DNA from: Stenotrophomonas maltophilia
GTDB taxonomy: Bacteria > Pseudomonadota > Gammaproteobacteria > Xanthomonadales > Xanthomonadaceae
Direction of reading: 5' to 3'
Length of the DNA: 64,000 nucleotides
Assembly (NCBI GenBank): GCA_002435595.1
Contig: DJBL01000073.1
Location: forward strand, 1 to 64,000
The translations under genes and the position numbers were made by a program. How positions within the stretch are numbered: position 1 is the stretch's first letter; each line of letters opens with the position of its first letter. This document shows positions 51,930 through 61,693 of the stretch, piece after piece. The notes beneath the pieces are model-generated. The model was not told the DNA's origin. It saw only the letters and a program-made list of their open reading frames with translations, and made no database searches.

Positions 51930-54695
51930 ATGACCTCCCGACCCCCACGGTTTGCCCTCGGCGCCCTGACGCTGGCCCTGTTCGCCTCCCCCCTTGTTGC
52001 CGTTGCCCAGGGCGCGCCGAGCGCCCGCCAGGACAGCCGGATGCCGCTGGGCCGGGCCTTGTCCAACTGGGCCAGCCAGCACGGGGTCGCATTGGCCTTC
52101 GACCCCGCGCTGACCGCAGGCCGACAGGTGCCCGCGCTGGCGGCCGAGACGTCGCTGGAGGGCGGCTTCAGCCGCCTCCTGGACGGAACCGGATTGCGCG
52201 CGGTACGCCGCAGTGATGGCAGCTACGCCCTGCAGCGCGATGACGCGACGGCGCCGGCAGCCCGGATGCCCGCGCTCAAGGTAGGCGGGCTGCAGCAGCC
52301 GCCGTTCCGCTATGCCGAGGGGCTTGCGCTGGAGGCCGACTATCTGCAGGCGCAGGTGGCCGGCAACGGCGATATCGGCAGCATGCTGCGGATCAACCCG
52401 GCGGTGCAGTTCGACAACGCCCAGCTCAGCAGCTACACGCCCGGCGACATCAGCCCGGCGGAGATCAGCATCAATGGCGCGCAGTTCTACCAGAACAGCT
52501 TCCTGGTCGATGGCATGAGCTTCAACAATGACATCGACCCGGGGCAGGAACAATCGCCCTACCGTCTGTTCGCCGCGCCCGGTGGCAGCCAGGCGCTGGC
52601 CCTGGACACAGCCCTGCTCGAGGACCTCACCGTCATGGACAGCAATGTCTCGGCCGCATACGGCGGCTTCTCCGGCGGCGTGGTCGAGGCCCGGCTGCGC
52701 CGCCCGAGCGAGGCGCTGTCGGGCAGCATCTCGCATCAGATCACGCGGTCGGCATGGACGCGTTACCACATCGCCGATGCGGAGGCGGAAAACTACGCCA
52801 ACGCATCATCGTGGGGCGACGGCCAGCCGGAGTTCGACAAGGCCGTTACCCGCATGACCCTGGAAGGTCATCCCACCGACAGCATCGGCCTGCTGGCCAA
52901 CTTCACCCGCAAGCGCTCCAGCATTCCCACCTACTTCTACTCCTCGCACCTGGTCCAGGACCATGGACGCGAAAAGGCGATGCAGCGGCGTGACACCACC
53001 CAGTCCCTGCTGAAGGGCGTGTGGGACGTCAACGAGCGGCTGACCGTTGACGCCACGCTGACCCATACGCCGACGGAAAACCAGTTCTTCCGGTCCAACA
53101 TCCGCCATGCCGGCATCAGGATCGAAACAGGCGGCACCCTGGCCTCGCTGCGCGCGGCCTGGACCACGGACTGGGGCACGCTGACCCAGCAGGTGGGCTG
53201 GTCGGACACCGAGCAGTCGCGCGATGCCGAACAGGACCACTACATGACCTGGTCGCGCTCGAGCAGCAAGGACTGGGGAACCACCGCGCTGACCCTGGAG
53301 GGCGAGTTCGGCGATATCGAGCAGCGCCAGAAGCGCCTGCAGTACAAACTGGACCTCAAGACCGATGCATTCCAGGCGCTGGGTGGAGAGCATCGCATCG
53401 GCGCTGGCGTACTGCTGGAACGCGACGACTTCCACTACGCCCGCTTGACCGAAAGCAGCACGTACACCACACCCGCACGAACCACCACGTGCACCAACCG
53501 TGCCGGCGTCACCGATGCGCTCACCTGCGCGATGGGCACCACGGCCAGCAACTGGCCCGGACAGTACCTGACCCGGCGCACGCGCTACGCCACCGGTGAG
53601 ATCGGTTTCGACACCGGCACCTATGGCATGTATGTCGAGGACGACATGCGCTACGGCGACCTCTCGATCCGCCCCGGCCTGCGCATCGAGCGTGATACCT
53701 ATATCGGGCGCACCACGCTCGCCCCGCGCCTGGCCGCCAGTTGGCAGGTCCGCGACGGGACCGTGCTCACCGCCGGCGCCAACCGCTACTACGATCGCAA
53801 CATCGCCACCTGGCGACTGCGCGACGGCGTCAACCGGCTGCGATACAACAGCGAGCGCCGCACCAGCCTGGACAGCGACTGGACCGTCGGCACCCAGGCC
53901 AGCAACGACACCCATTTCGACCTGGACCGGGTCGGCTACGCCGACGAGTTGATGCTGGCGCTGGGCCAGGACTGGGCGGGCGTGCGCTTCAACCTCAAGG
54001 CGGTCAACCGCCGGTTTCGCGACCAGGTGATCAAGGTCCAGGGCCGCACGCTTGAGCAGCAAGCCGACGACCCCACCCTGGCGACCGGCTACGACACCTG
54101 GGCCAGTGCCGGTCGCGCCGAAACCAACATCTATTCGCTGACCGTGCAGCCGCTGCACAACCTGACCTGGGCCGGCACGCGCTCGACCGCCCTGCTCGCG
54201 CTGGACTGGACGGACGCGCGCAGCACGCTGCCCGAATACGATGACCAGTCCGACCTGTTCTACCAGAATCCGCTGATCCGCTACGACGGCCGCTTCATCC
54301 GCTATCGGGACCTGCCGCCGGACAACTACAACCGTCCCTGGACCGCGCGCCTGAGCACGATCACCCGGATCGACCGCTGGAACCTCACGGTGAGCAACCT
54401 GCTGCGCTACCGCGCCGGCTACCGGGCCATCCGCGATACCGGCAGGAACGTGCTGCACGAGGGCGAGGCCGCGCGCGTGTGGGAGCAGCAGTCCTACTCG
54501 CCCGCGCTGACGTGGGACCTGCGCCTGGCGTGGGAGCAGCCGTTGCCCGCCAACGCAGGCAGCGTGTTTGCCAACGTGGAGGTGGTCAACCTGCTCGACA
54601 AGGCCAACGTCCATGGCGAGTCGAGCAGTGCCGCACGTACCGTGCTGTACGAAACCGGCCGCCAGTTCTGGCTGGAGCTGGGCTATCGCTTCTGA
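51930..54695 (+). CDS. TonB-dependent transducer with STN domain (FecA-like)
   Basis: 921 aa from ATG 51930, giving a signal peptide ending VAVAQG (about residue 27). Residues about 35-105 form the STN (secretin/TonB N-terminal) signalling domain (RALSNWASQHGVALAFDP ... LLDGTGLRAVRRSDGSYAL). The plug follows (about 130-260), then a barrel ending GRQFWLELGYRF with a terminal Phe. It has a Cys pair TTTCTNR/ALTCAMG in a barrel loop. It should import an iron-containing ligand and signal to the FecR/sigma pair directly upstream. The ligand is unknown. Confidence 0.88.
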   Translation: MTSRPPRFALGALTLALFASPLVAVAQGAPSARQDSRMPLGRALSNWASQHGVALAFDPALTAGRQVPALAAETSLEGGFSRLLDGTGLRAVRRSDGSYALQRDDATAPAARMPALKVGGLQQPPFRYAEGLALEADYLQAQVAGNGDIGSMLRINPAVQFDNAQLSSYTPGDISPAEISINGAQFYQNSFLVDGMSFNNDIDPGQEQSPYRLFAAPGGSQALALDTALLEDLTVMDSNVSAAYGGFSGGVVEARLRRPSEALSGSISHQITRSAWTRYHIADAEAENYANASSWGDGQPEFDKAVTRMTLEGHPTDSIGLLANFTRKRSSIPTYFYSSHLVQDHGREKAMQRRDTTQSLLKGVWDVNERLTVDATLTHTPTENQFFRSNIRHAGIRIETGGTLASLRAAWTTDWGTLTQQVGWSDTEQSRDAEQDHYMTWSRSSSKDWGTTALTLEGEFGDIEQRQKRLQYKLDLKTDAFQALGGEHRIGAGVLLERDDFHYARLTESSTYTTPARTTTCTNRAGVTDALTCAMGTTASNWPGQYLTRRTRYATGEIGFDTGTYGMYVEDDMRYGDLSIRPGLRIERDTYIGRTTLAPRLAASWQVRDGTVLTAGANRYYDRNIATWRLRDGVNRLRYNSERRTSLDSDWTVGTQASNDTHFDLDRVGYADELMLALGQDWAGVRFNLKAVNRRFRDQVIKVQGRTLEQQADDPTLATGYDTWASAGRAETNIYSLTVQPLHNLTWAGTRSTALLALDWTDARSTLPEYDDQSDLFYQNPLIRYDGRFIRYRDLPPDNYNRPWTARLSTITRIDRWNLTVSNLLRYRAGYRAIRDTGRNVLHEGEAARVWEQQSYSPALTWDLRLAWEQPLPANAGSVFANVEVVNLLDKANVHGESSSAARTVLYETGRQFWLELGYRF

Positions 54696-55857
54696 GCGCA
54701 CGCCGGGCCGGTGGCTGCCACGCAACCGACCCTGGCCGCCCATCGCCCTGGCCCTGTGCCTGGCGCTCGGCGGCAGCCTGCCCGCCGATGCGCGGCGCGA
54801 CGCCGTGCCTGCCGCCGCATCGGATTGCCACGCGGGGCGGGCGCAAGCGGACGCCGATTGCCTGCGCCGCTGGTACACCCGCCCTGCCGCGCAGTGGCCG
54901 GCGCCGCATGTCGACGCCGGCGTGGCCTGGCAGGAACTGGCCCCGCTGCCGCCGCCGCCCCAGCCGCCGGGCAACCCGACCACCCCGGCCAAGGTCGCCC
55001 TCGGCCACCGCCTGTTCAACGACCCACGCCTCTCGCGCTCCGGCCAGATCGCCTGTGCCAGTTGCCACGAACGCGAGCTCGGCTTCGCCGACGGCCGGCG
55101 CGTGTCCTTCGGGCATGACCGTCAGCCGGGGCGGCGCAACGCGCCCAGCGTGGCGATGGCCGGCTACGCGCACACGCTGTTCTGGGACGGGCGTGCGGCC
55201 AGCCTGGAAGCGCAGGCGCTGGAGCCGATCGCCGATCCGAAGGAAATGGCCTTCAGCGTGGACCAGGCGGCCGCACGCCTGCGCCAAGACGCCGACTACC
55301 GGCGCCAGTTCGCCGCGGTGTTCGGCGACGAACGCGTGGACAGCGGCCAGCTGGCCCAGGCCATCGCCGCGTTCGAGCGCAGCCTGGCACCGCGTCGCAG
55401 CCGCCTGGACCGCTTCCTCGCCGGCCAGTCCAGTGCATTGGATGACCAGCAACTGCGCGGCCTGCACCTGTTCCGCACCCGCGGCGGCTGCATGAACTGC
55501 CACAGCGGGCCGGCGCTCACCGACAACGGCTTCCACAACCTGGGCCTGCACTTCCACGGACGCGCGCGCCAGGACCTGGGCCGCTACGAGGTCACCGGCG
55601 ATCACGCCGACAGCGGCCGCTTCCGTACCCCCTCGCTGCGCGGTGTGGCCGGCACCGCCCCGTACATGCACAACGGGCTGCTGCCGCGGCTGGAGGGCGT
55701 GCTGGCGTTCTACAACGTCGGCGGCGGCAAGCCGCGCGCGCCCGTGGCGCCTGCCGACGGTGCCCCGCCGTTCCCGCCGCCGGACCCGCTGCTGCGCCCG
55801 TTGGGCATGCAGCGCGACGAGCTGCAGGCCATCGAGGCCTTCCTGCGCACGCTGTGA
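54613..55857 (+). CDS. Di-haem cytochrome c peroxidase/MauG-family protein
   Basis: About 414 aa if ATG 54613 is used; this overlaps the receptor gene by 83 bases. GTG 54628, or a rare start close to the receptor stop (54695), is also possible, since the signal peptide (WPPIALALCLALGGSLPADA) begins only near codon 50. Two haem sites are clear: CASCH (Cys148-His152) and CMNCH (Cys293-His297). The body LGHRLFNDPRLSRSGQIACA and GRFRTPSLRGVAGTAPYMHN is typical of bacterial CcpA/MauG. It is periplasmic and reduces peroxide or oxidises a ligand. Cotranscription with the iron receptor suggests haem- or iron-linked use. Confidence 0.82.
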   Translation: MASRAVPHVPCCTKPAASSGWSWAIASERTPGRWLPRNRPWPPIALALCLALGGSLPADARRDAVPAAASDCHAGRAQADADCLRRWYTRPAAQWPAPHVDAGVAWQELAPLPPPPQPPGNPTTPAKVALGHRLFNDPRLSRSGQIACASCHERELGFADGRRVSFGHDRQPGRRNAPSVAMAGYAHTLFWDGRAASLEAQALEPIADPKEMAFSVDQAAARLRQDADYRRQFAAVFGDERVDSGQLAQAIAAFERSLAPRRSRLDRFLAGQSSALDDQQLRGLHLFRTRGGCMNCHSGPALTDNGFHNLGLHFHGRARQDLGRYEVTGDHADSGRFRTPSLRGVAGTAPYMHNGLLPRLEGVLAFYNVGGGKPRAPVAPADGAPPFPPPDPLLRPLGMQRDELQAIEAFLRTL

Positions 55858-55863
55858 CCGTCG

Positions 55864-57207
55864 TTACGCAGCAGCAGCGGCCTGCGGGGACGGCGCCGGC
55901 GGCAACAGCGGGGTGACCGGGCGCTCGATCAGGCAGCCGTAGGTGCCGGGCATGTCCATGTACAGGTCATAGCGCACGGTGACCCCGTAACCGATCCGCC
56001 ACGAACTGGCGAACAGGTCCGGCGCCTGGAAGGCCACGTCCACCGGGATCGTGGCGACCGCCCCGTTGATCGTCACCGGCGTGGTCGCCGCTGCGTACTC
56101 GATGTCCTGGGCACCGCGCGAGGTGATCACGTTCTTGCGCCGGATCGCGCCCGGCGGCACGATCGTGCGCGGCGCGCCACGCATCTGGAAAGTGCCATTG
56201 AAGCCGGTGTCCACCAGCATCAACTGATTCTCCTTGTCGCCGCGCAGCGGGTAGCGCTGCTGATGGAACGGGCCCCACAGCGAAGAGGTGGTGGCCATGC
56301 GACGCGTGCACTCCACCACCGTGTCCGCCGCCAGCAGGGTGAGCGTCTGCTGCGAGATGCGCACGCGGCCCAGCGCGCGCAACACATCGAGGCCGATCAC
56401 GTTGGACGCATAGCCCGCTTCGCTGTTGAAGGACACATCGCGCACCACCTCGCCACCGATCGACAGGTCCACCGGCGACACCAGCCCGACCAGCGGCCCG
56501 GGCAGGCGCTCACCCGAACTGTTCCGCGCCACCACGAAGTCTTCGACGACCGTCAGGCCCAACGCCTGGGCGGCCGCGCGGCTGAGGTGGGAGCGCGCTG
56601 CGCCGGTATCGAGCAGGAAGGTCAGGGTCTGCTCGCGCCCAGCGCCGCCGGTCACCTTGAGCGTGGCCGTCAGCGTGGGCAACTCGTCGCTGGGCTGGAT
56701 CGGCACCTCCACATCGCTGGTGCGTGGCGCGCTGGCCAAGCTGCTGCGCGGCCACGCCAGGAACCGCTCCAGCCGGGGCAAGGCGATATCCTCGATGTCC
56801 GCCTGCGCGGTCATCATCGGCTTGACCGAGCGTTCGTACTCGCCGCGTGCCGCCTGCAGATGGCGCGCCCATCCGGCGATGTCGCCCTGGATCAACGCAT
56901 TGCCCGCCAACGTGGCCTCGCACAGGAACGCGACACCCTTGACCGAGGCCGGCGGGCTGGCCGCGGCCGACTGCAGGCAGTCCTGCGCGGCCCGGGTGGA
57001 GTTGTCCAGCTCCCCACGCACGCGGTAATACCCGGCCGCGCCCAGGCGGCCATGCGCGCCGCGCGCCTTGCCCATGTTCTGCAGCTTGCCCAGCTCGGCG
57101 GTGAGCACGGCACGGCTGTAGCCATACCCGTCGTCGAGCAGGCCCATATCGGCCCTGGCCAGTAGCGGCGCCATCAGCAGCGCGCCCATCCATACGGCTT
57201 TCGGCAT
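55864..57207 (-). CDS. Secreted retropepsin-like aspartic protease with two DTG motifs
   Basis: 447 aa with a signal peptide ending ARAD (about residue 20). Residues about 45-150 are helical and TPR-like. The first protease lobe contains LLDTGAARSHLS (Asp200) and NVIGLDVLRALG (about 269-280), the usual single-lobe retropepsin pattern. Unusually, a second lobe has LVDTGFNGTF (Asp333) followed by a beta-rich region ending YDLYMDMPGTYGCLIE. Two DTG lobes in one chain could pair internally as pepsins do. It is convergent with the peroxidase gene. The substrate is unknown. Confidence 0.75.
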   Translation of the reverse strand: MPKAVWMGALLMAPLLARADMGLLDDGYGYSRAVLTAELGKLQNMGKARGAHGRLGAAGYYRVRGELDNSTRAAQDCLQSAAASPPASVKGVAFLCEATLAGNALIQGDIAGWARHLQAARGEYERSVKPMMTAQADIEDIALPRLERFLAWPRSSLASAPRTSDVEVPIQPSDELPTLTATLKVTGGAGREQTLTFLLDTGAARSHLSRAAAQALGLTVVEDFVVARNSSGERLPGPLVGLVSPVDLSIGGEVVRDVSFNSEAGYASNVIGLDVLRALGRVRISQQTLTLLAADTVVECTRRMATTSSLWGPFHQQRYPLRGDKENQLMLVDTGFNGTFQMRGAPRTIVPPGAIRRKNVITSRGAQDIEYAAATTPVTINGAVATIPVDVAFQAPDLFASSWRIGYGVTVRYDLYMDMPGTYGCLIERPVTPLLPPAPSPQAAAAA

Positions 57208-57328
57208 CGTTCCACTCCTGTGTGCACGGTTCGTCCAGGGCTCGACCCTAGCATGGCGACCACGACACGCTCACGTCCGCTTTTCATCGCGCCGGCGATG
57301 CTGCGCGCAGGTTGGGTGGAGCAAGCAG

Positions 57329-58039
57329 ATGCATTACGAACTGTATTACTGGACCGGCATCCAGGGCCGTGGCGAGTTCATCCGCCTGGCACTGGAGGAC
57401 GCCGGCGCGGCCTACACCGACATGGCGCGGGTGCACGGCGATGCGGTGATGGAGCCGTTCCTGCAGGGCAAGGAAGAGGGGCTGCGGCCCTTCGCACCGC
57501 CGTTCCTGAAAAGTGGCCGGCAGGTGATCGCCCAGGTGGGCGCGATCCTCGACCACCTCGCACCCGAGCTGGGCCTGGTGCCCGAGGCGGCGTCCCGTCG
57601 ACAGCAGGCCCTGCAGCTGCAGCTGACCATCGCCGACCTGGTCGCCGAAGTACACGACACCCACCACCCTATTGCCGCATCGACGTACTACCACGACCAG
57701 AAGCACGAAGCGAAGGCACGCGCCGAGGCGATGCGTGCCGAGCGGCTACCCAAATTCCTGGCGTACTTCGAGGCTGTGCTGAAGGACAACGGCGAGCGTC
57801 ATCCGCTGCGCGAGCATTCCTACGTGGACCTGTCGCTGTTCCAGCTGCTGTGCGGGCTGGACTACATGTTCCCGCGGCGCATGCAGGCACTGTGGCCCAC
57901 CCTGCCGTTGTTGCGCGCGCTCAAGGACCGGGTGGAGCGGCGACCGAACATCGCCGCCTACCTGGCCTCCGAACGCCGCCTGGCGTTCAACACCAACGGC
58001 ATCTTCCGCCATTACCCGGAACTGGACGGCGACCGCTAG
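57329..58039 (+). CDS. Glutathione S-transferase-like protein
   Basis: 236 aa. The thioredoxin-fold N-domain begins HYELYYWTGIQGRGEFIRLALEDAG, with Tyr7 and the RGEFIRLALE helix of sigma/mu-like GSTs; Tyr7 is the likely catalytic residue. LKSGRQVIAQVGAILDHLA supplies the glutathione-binding turn. The helical C-domain (about 85-236) includes YVDLSLFQLLCGLDYMFP. It is cytoplasmic and conjugates or reduces with glutathione; the substrate is unknown. It starts 121 bases from the divergent protease gene. Confidence 0.85.
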   Translation: MHYELYYWTGIQGRGEFIRLALEDAGAAYTDMARVHGDAVMEPFLQGKEEGLRPFAPPFLKSGRQVIAQVGAILDHLAPELGLVPEAASRRQQALQLQLTIADLVAEVHDTHHPIAASTYYHDQKHEAKARAEAMRAERLPKFLAYFEAVLKDNGERHPLREHSYVDLSLFQLLCGLDYMFPRRMQALWPTLPLLRALKDRVERRPNIAAYLASERRLAFNTNGIFRHYPELDGDR

Positions 58040-58040
58040 A

Positions 58041-59651
58041 TCACGACCGCAGGTCGTGATCCACGCGCGGCTGCTTCTGCAGCGACAGCAGGGCCAGCAA
58101 CCCGGCCAACGCCACATAGGCGCCTGCAAACTGCCACATGATGATCTTCGGCAAGCCGACCAGGTGCCACGGCAGGTAGATGCCACCGCGCGGGTCCACC
58201 GAGTGGATCAGGCCGAACAGGGTCAGCACCGCCGCCACCAGCAGGAACCCCGACGCGCGCAGCAACCTGCCGTCGATCATCGCCACCACCGCCGCAATCC
58301 ACAGCATCGAGGTGATGATGAAGCCGTTGCCCAGGGTGAAGATCACCGCCAGTTCCGGCAGGCCATGCCCGTCCAGCGTGGTGGTCATCGCGGCCAGCTG
58401 CTCCGGTGCGATCCAGCCCGGTGCCTTGATCGCCAGCAGGTAGGCCACCGAGGGCAAAAAGCCCAGCACCATCGCCCCGGCATGTTCGCGCGGGGTGGCC
58501 TGGAAGGCCTGGGTGGTGATGTCGATGGCCACGTACACGATGATCGGCGCCAGCACCGCCAGCGGCAGCCACTGCACCAGGCCGGAGATCACCCCGAGCA
58601 TGCCGCCGATCCCCACGAACAGCCCGGTCAGCAACGTGTAGCCGCTGCGCGCGCCCATGTGCTTGTAGGCCGGCTGGCCGATGTAGGGCGTGGTCTGGGC
58701 GACACCGCCACACAACCCGGCCACCAGCGTGGCCACCGCTTCCACCAGCAGGATGTCGCGGGTGCGGTAATCATCGCCGGCCGCGCGCGCGCTCTCGGAC
58801 ACATTGATGCCGCCCACCACCATCAGCAGGCCGAACGGCAGCAGCAGCGGCAGGTAGGTCATCGCCGTGGGCAGGCCGTCGATGAAACCCAGCGTGGGCC
58901 ACGGCAGCACCACCTGCGGCGGCGTCCACACCGGCACCTTGAAGCCCGGCGCGCCGAGGCCGGCCAGGCCCAGGCCGTAGTACAGGACGGTGCCGAAGAC
59001 GAAGGCGACCAGCACCCCCGGCGCGCGGATCGGCAGCGTGCGCTTGGCGATCAGCACGTACAGCAGCAGGCCCAGGGTGACAAAGCCGACCACCGGCGAG
59101 CGCAGCGTCTCCAGCAGCGGCAGGAAGCCCATCAGCACGATCGCGATGCCGGCGATCGAGCCCAGCAGCGAGGCGCGCGGCAGCGCGCGGGTGACCGCCT
59201 CGCCAAAGAAGGACAGGATCACCTTGAGCACGCCCATGATCACCAGCGACGCCATGCCCAGTTGCCACGTGGCGATGGCCGCATCGTGCGGGGCCAGCCC
59301 CTGGCCCTTGAACGCCAGGAACGCGGGGCCGAGCACCAGCAGCGCCATGCCGATGCTGGTCGGCGCGTCCAGGCCGAGCGGCATCGCGGTGACATCATCG
59401 CGCCCGGTACGGGTCGCCAGCCGCCGCGCCATCCAGGTGTAGAGCACGTTGCCGACCAGCACGCCGAAGGCGGTGCCGGGGAACATGCGGCCGAACACCA
59501 CATCGGCGGGGAACTGGAAGATACCGACCAGGGCCATCGCGATGAAGCCCAGGATCGACAGGTTGTCGACCACCAGGCCGAAGAAGCCGTTGAAATCGCC
59601 GGCAACGAACCAGCGAGGGGGTCCGGAGCGGACCGGGGTGGGGGCGGACAT
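58041..59651 (-). CDS. NCS2-type (UraA/AzgA-like) permease
   Basis: 536 aa from ATG 59651; upstream in-frame codons are Pro/Arg-rich. About 13 membrane helices, with FNGFFGLVVDNLSILGF near the start and the NCS2-like segments AMPLGLDAPTSIGM and LVEAVATLVAGLCGGVAQTTPYIGQPAYKHMGARSG. The latter contains the substrate-pocket QTTP pattern where nucleobase permeases carry related residues. The C-terminus is hydrophobic to near the end. It may transport purines, uracil-like compounds or another small anion. Stops of this gene and the GST lie one base apart. Confidence 0.75.
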   Translation of the reverse strand: MSAPTPVRSGPPRWFVAGDFNGFFGLVVDNLSILGFIAMALVGIFQFPADVVFGRMFPGTAFGVLVGNVLYTWMARRLATRTGRDDVTAMPLGLDAPTSIGMALLVLGPAFLAFKGQGLAPHDAAIATWQLGMASLVIMGVLKVILSFFGEAVTRALPRASLLGSIAGIAIVLMGFLPLLETLRSPVVGFVTLGLLLYVLIAKRTLPIRAPGVLVAFVFGTVLYYGLGLAGLGAPGFKVPVWTPPQVVLPWPTLGFIDGLPTAMTYLPLLLPFGLLMVVGGINVSESARAAGDDYRTRDILLVEAVATLVAGLCGGVAQTTPYIGQPAYKHMGARSGYTLLTGLFVGIGGMLGVISGLVQWLPLAVLAPIIVYVAIDITTQAFQATPREHAGAMVLGFLPSVAYLLAIKAPGWIAPEQLAAMTTTLDGHGLPELAVIFTLGNGFIITSMLWIAAVVAMIDGRLLRASGFLLVAAVLTLFGLIHSVDPRGGIYLPWHLVGLPKIIMWQFAGAYVALAGLLALLSLQKQPRVDHDLRS

Positions 59652-59856
59652 GCGCGGAAACTGCCGTGGGGAGGGGGTAGCCGATGGTAGGGCCTCACCG
59701 CCGCCAGTAACAGGCGCATGGGTGGAACGCCGGGGTGTAGCGGTCATCGCATACGCGCTGCCGCCCCCGGATCCGCCGCGGCCGTCTTACCCAGGCGGTG
59801 CAGGCCAGCGGCCGGCATCACCGGAGAGCGTCACATGCTGCCAGCGGCCGCCCGGC

Positions 59857-61578
59857 TCAGGGCTTGTTGAGGAAATTGTTGGCCAGCAGGTCGCGTACGT
59901 CGCCCACCCGCCCGCTCAGCAGGGCCTTGGCCGCATACAGCGCGGTGCCGGCCACCTGCTTGGCTTCCACCTGCGGCGGCATCACCAGCTCGGTCGGGCT
60001 GGTGTGCACGTCCAGCAGCGCCGGGCCCGGATGGGCCAGGAAATCCTTCACGGCCTGTTCCAGGTCCTCCGAGCGGGTCACGGTGCGCCCGTAGAAGCCG
60101 ATCACCTCGGCCAGGCGGCCGAAATCCGGGTTCTTCAGGTCGGTGTAGTTGTCCAGCAGGCCCTCCACCTTCTGCTCCAGCTCGACGAAATTGAGCGAGC
60201 TGTTGTTGTAGACCACCACCTTGATCGGCAGGCTTTCCTGCACTGCGGTGAGCAGGTCGCCCAGCAGCATCGCAATGCCGCCATCGCCGGACAGCGAAAT
60301 CACCTGCCGGCCCGGGTACGCCTTCTGCAGGCCCAGTGCCTGCGGCATGGCATTGGCCATCGTGCCGTGCAGCAGGCTGGTCAGGGTGCGGCGGCGGCCG
60401 TTGGTGCGGATGTGGCGCAGGATCCACACCATCGGCGAGCCACCGTCGGCGGTAAACAGCGCATCCTCGCTGGCATGGCGGTTGATCAACGCGGTGAGGT
60501 GCTGCGGATGGATCAGCTCGCCCTCGCCGGGCTGCTCTTCCTTTTCGCGCGTGGCCAGCGCCTTGTCGCGGTGCTCGATGCACTCCTCCAGGAAGCTGCG
60601 GTCCTGTCGCGGCGGCAGCATCGGCAGCAGGGCCTCCAGCGTCGGGCCGATGTCGCCCACCACGCCCAGCGTCACCGGATGGCGCCGACCGAGGTGGCTG
60701 CCATCGCGATCCACCTGGATCAGCGTGGCCTTGTCCGGGTAGTACTGGCCCCAGGCGAAATCGGCGCCGAGCAGCAGCAGCGTGTCGCAGGCCATCAGCG
60801 TGTGGTAGCCCGATTCGATCCCGAAGATGCCGGTCATGCCCATGTTGTAGGGGTTGTCATGCTCGACGAAATCCTTGGCCCGCGAGGTATGCGCGATCGG
60901 CGCCTGCAGGCGCTCGCCCAGCGCCACCAGCGCGTCGTGCGCGTGCTCGCAGCCGGCGCCGGCGTAGATGCCCACGCGCTTGCCCTCGCCCAGCAGCGCG
61001 GCAATGCGCTGCAGTTCCTCATCGCCGGGGCGCAGCACCGGCTGGGTGTAATGCACCGAGAACGGCACATCGTGCTTGACCATCGCTTCGCTGATGTCGG
61101 CCGGCAGGATCACCACGGCCACGCCGCGCCGGCTGATCGCCGCCTGGCAGGCCAGCGCCACCACGCGACGCGCCTGTTCGGGGCTGTACACCTGCTCGCA
61201 GAACACGCTGCAGCTGGCATACACCGCCTTGAAATCGACCTCCTGCGGAAACTCCATGCCCAGCTCGGCGGTGACCACCTGGCTGGCGATCAGCACCATG
61301 GGCGCGCGGTTGCGGTTGGTTTCGAACACGCCGTTGATGAAATGCAGGCCACCGGGTCCACACGAACCGGCGCAGGCGGTGAGCTGGCCGCTGATCAGCG
61401 ATTCGGCGCCGGCGGCGAACGCGGCCACTTCCTCATGGCGCATGTGCACCCACTCGATATCGCTGTGGTGGATGGCATCGGTGACGTAGTTGAGGGTGTC
61501 GCCGACGATGCCGTAACAATGACGGACACCGGCAGCCTGGAGGGTTTCAACCACGATCTCGGCAACGCGCTTGCTCAT
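59857..61578 (-). CDS. poxB: Pyruvate dehydrogenase (quinone)/pyruvate oxidase PoxB
   Basis: 573 aa, the usual PoxB length. The N-terminal TPP domain has the catalytic Glu in HMRHEEVAAFAAGAES (about 46-61). The middle FAD-binding domain covers about 190-340. The C-terminal domain binds TPP/Mg through SGDGGIAMLLGD ... NNSSLNF (about 426-460). The C-terminal tail VGDVRDLLANNFLNKP could be the membrane-binding helix. It decarboxylates pyruvate to acetate and passes electrons to ubiquinone at the membrane. Monocistronic. Confidence 0.88.
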   Translation of the reverse strand: MSKRVAEIVVETLQAAGVRHCYGIVGDTLNYVTDAIHHSDIEWVHMRHEEVAAFAAGAESLISGQLTACAGSCGPGGLHFINGVFETNRNRAPMVLIASQVVTAELGMEFPQEVDFKAVYASCSVFCEQVYSPEQARRVVALACQAAISRRGVAVVILPADISEAMVKHDVPFSVHYTQPVLRPGDEELQRIAALLGEGKRVGIYAGAGCEHAHDALVALGERLQAPIAHTSRAKDFVEHDNPYNMGMTGIFGIESGYHTLMACDTLLLLGADFAWGQYYPDKATLIQVDRDGSHLGRRHPVTLGVVGDIGPTLEALLPMLPPRQDRSFLEECIEHRDKALATREKEEQPGEGELIHPQHLTALINRHASEDALFTADGGSPMVWILRHIRTNGRRRTLTSLLHGTMANAMPQALGLQKAYPGRQVISLSGDGGIAMLLGDLLTAVQESLPIKVVVYNNSSLNFVELEQKVEGLLDNYTDLKNPDFGRLAEVIGFYGRTVTRSEDLEQAVKDFLAHPGPALLDVHTSPTELVMPPQVEAKQVAGTALYAAKALLSGRVGDVRDLLANNFLNKP

Positions 61579-61693
61579 GGGGAACAGCCTTGGACGGGGG
61601 ACCCCAGCCTAGCCAGACGCAGGTGATCTCCCTGTAGGCACGTAGCGTCAAATGCCTATACATTGGCCGGCCCGTTCACTGGCCTTCAGGCCC

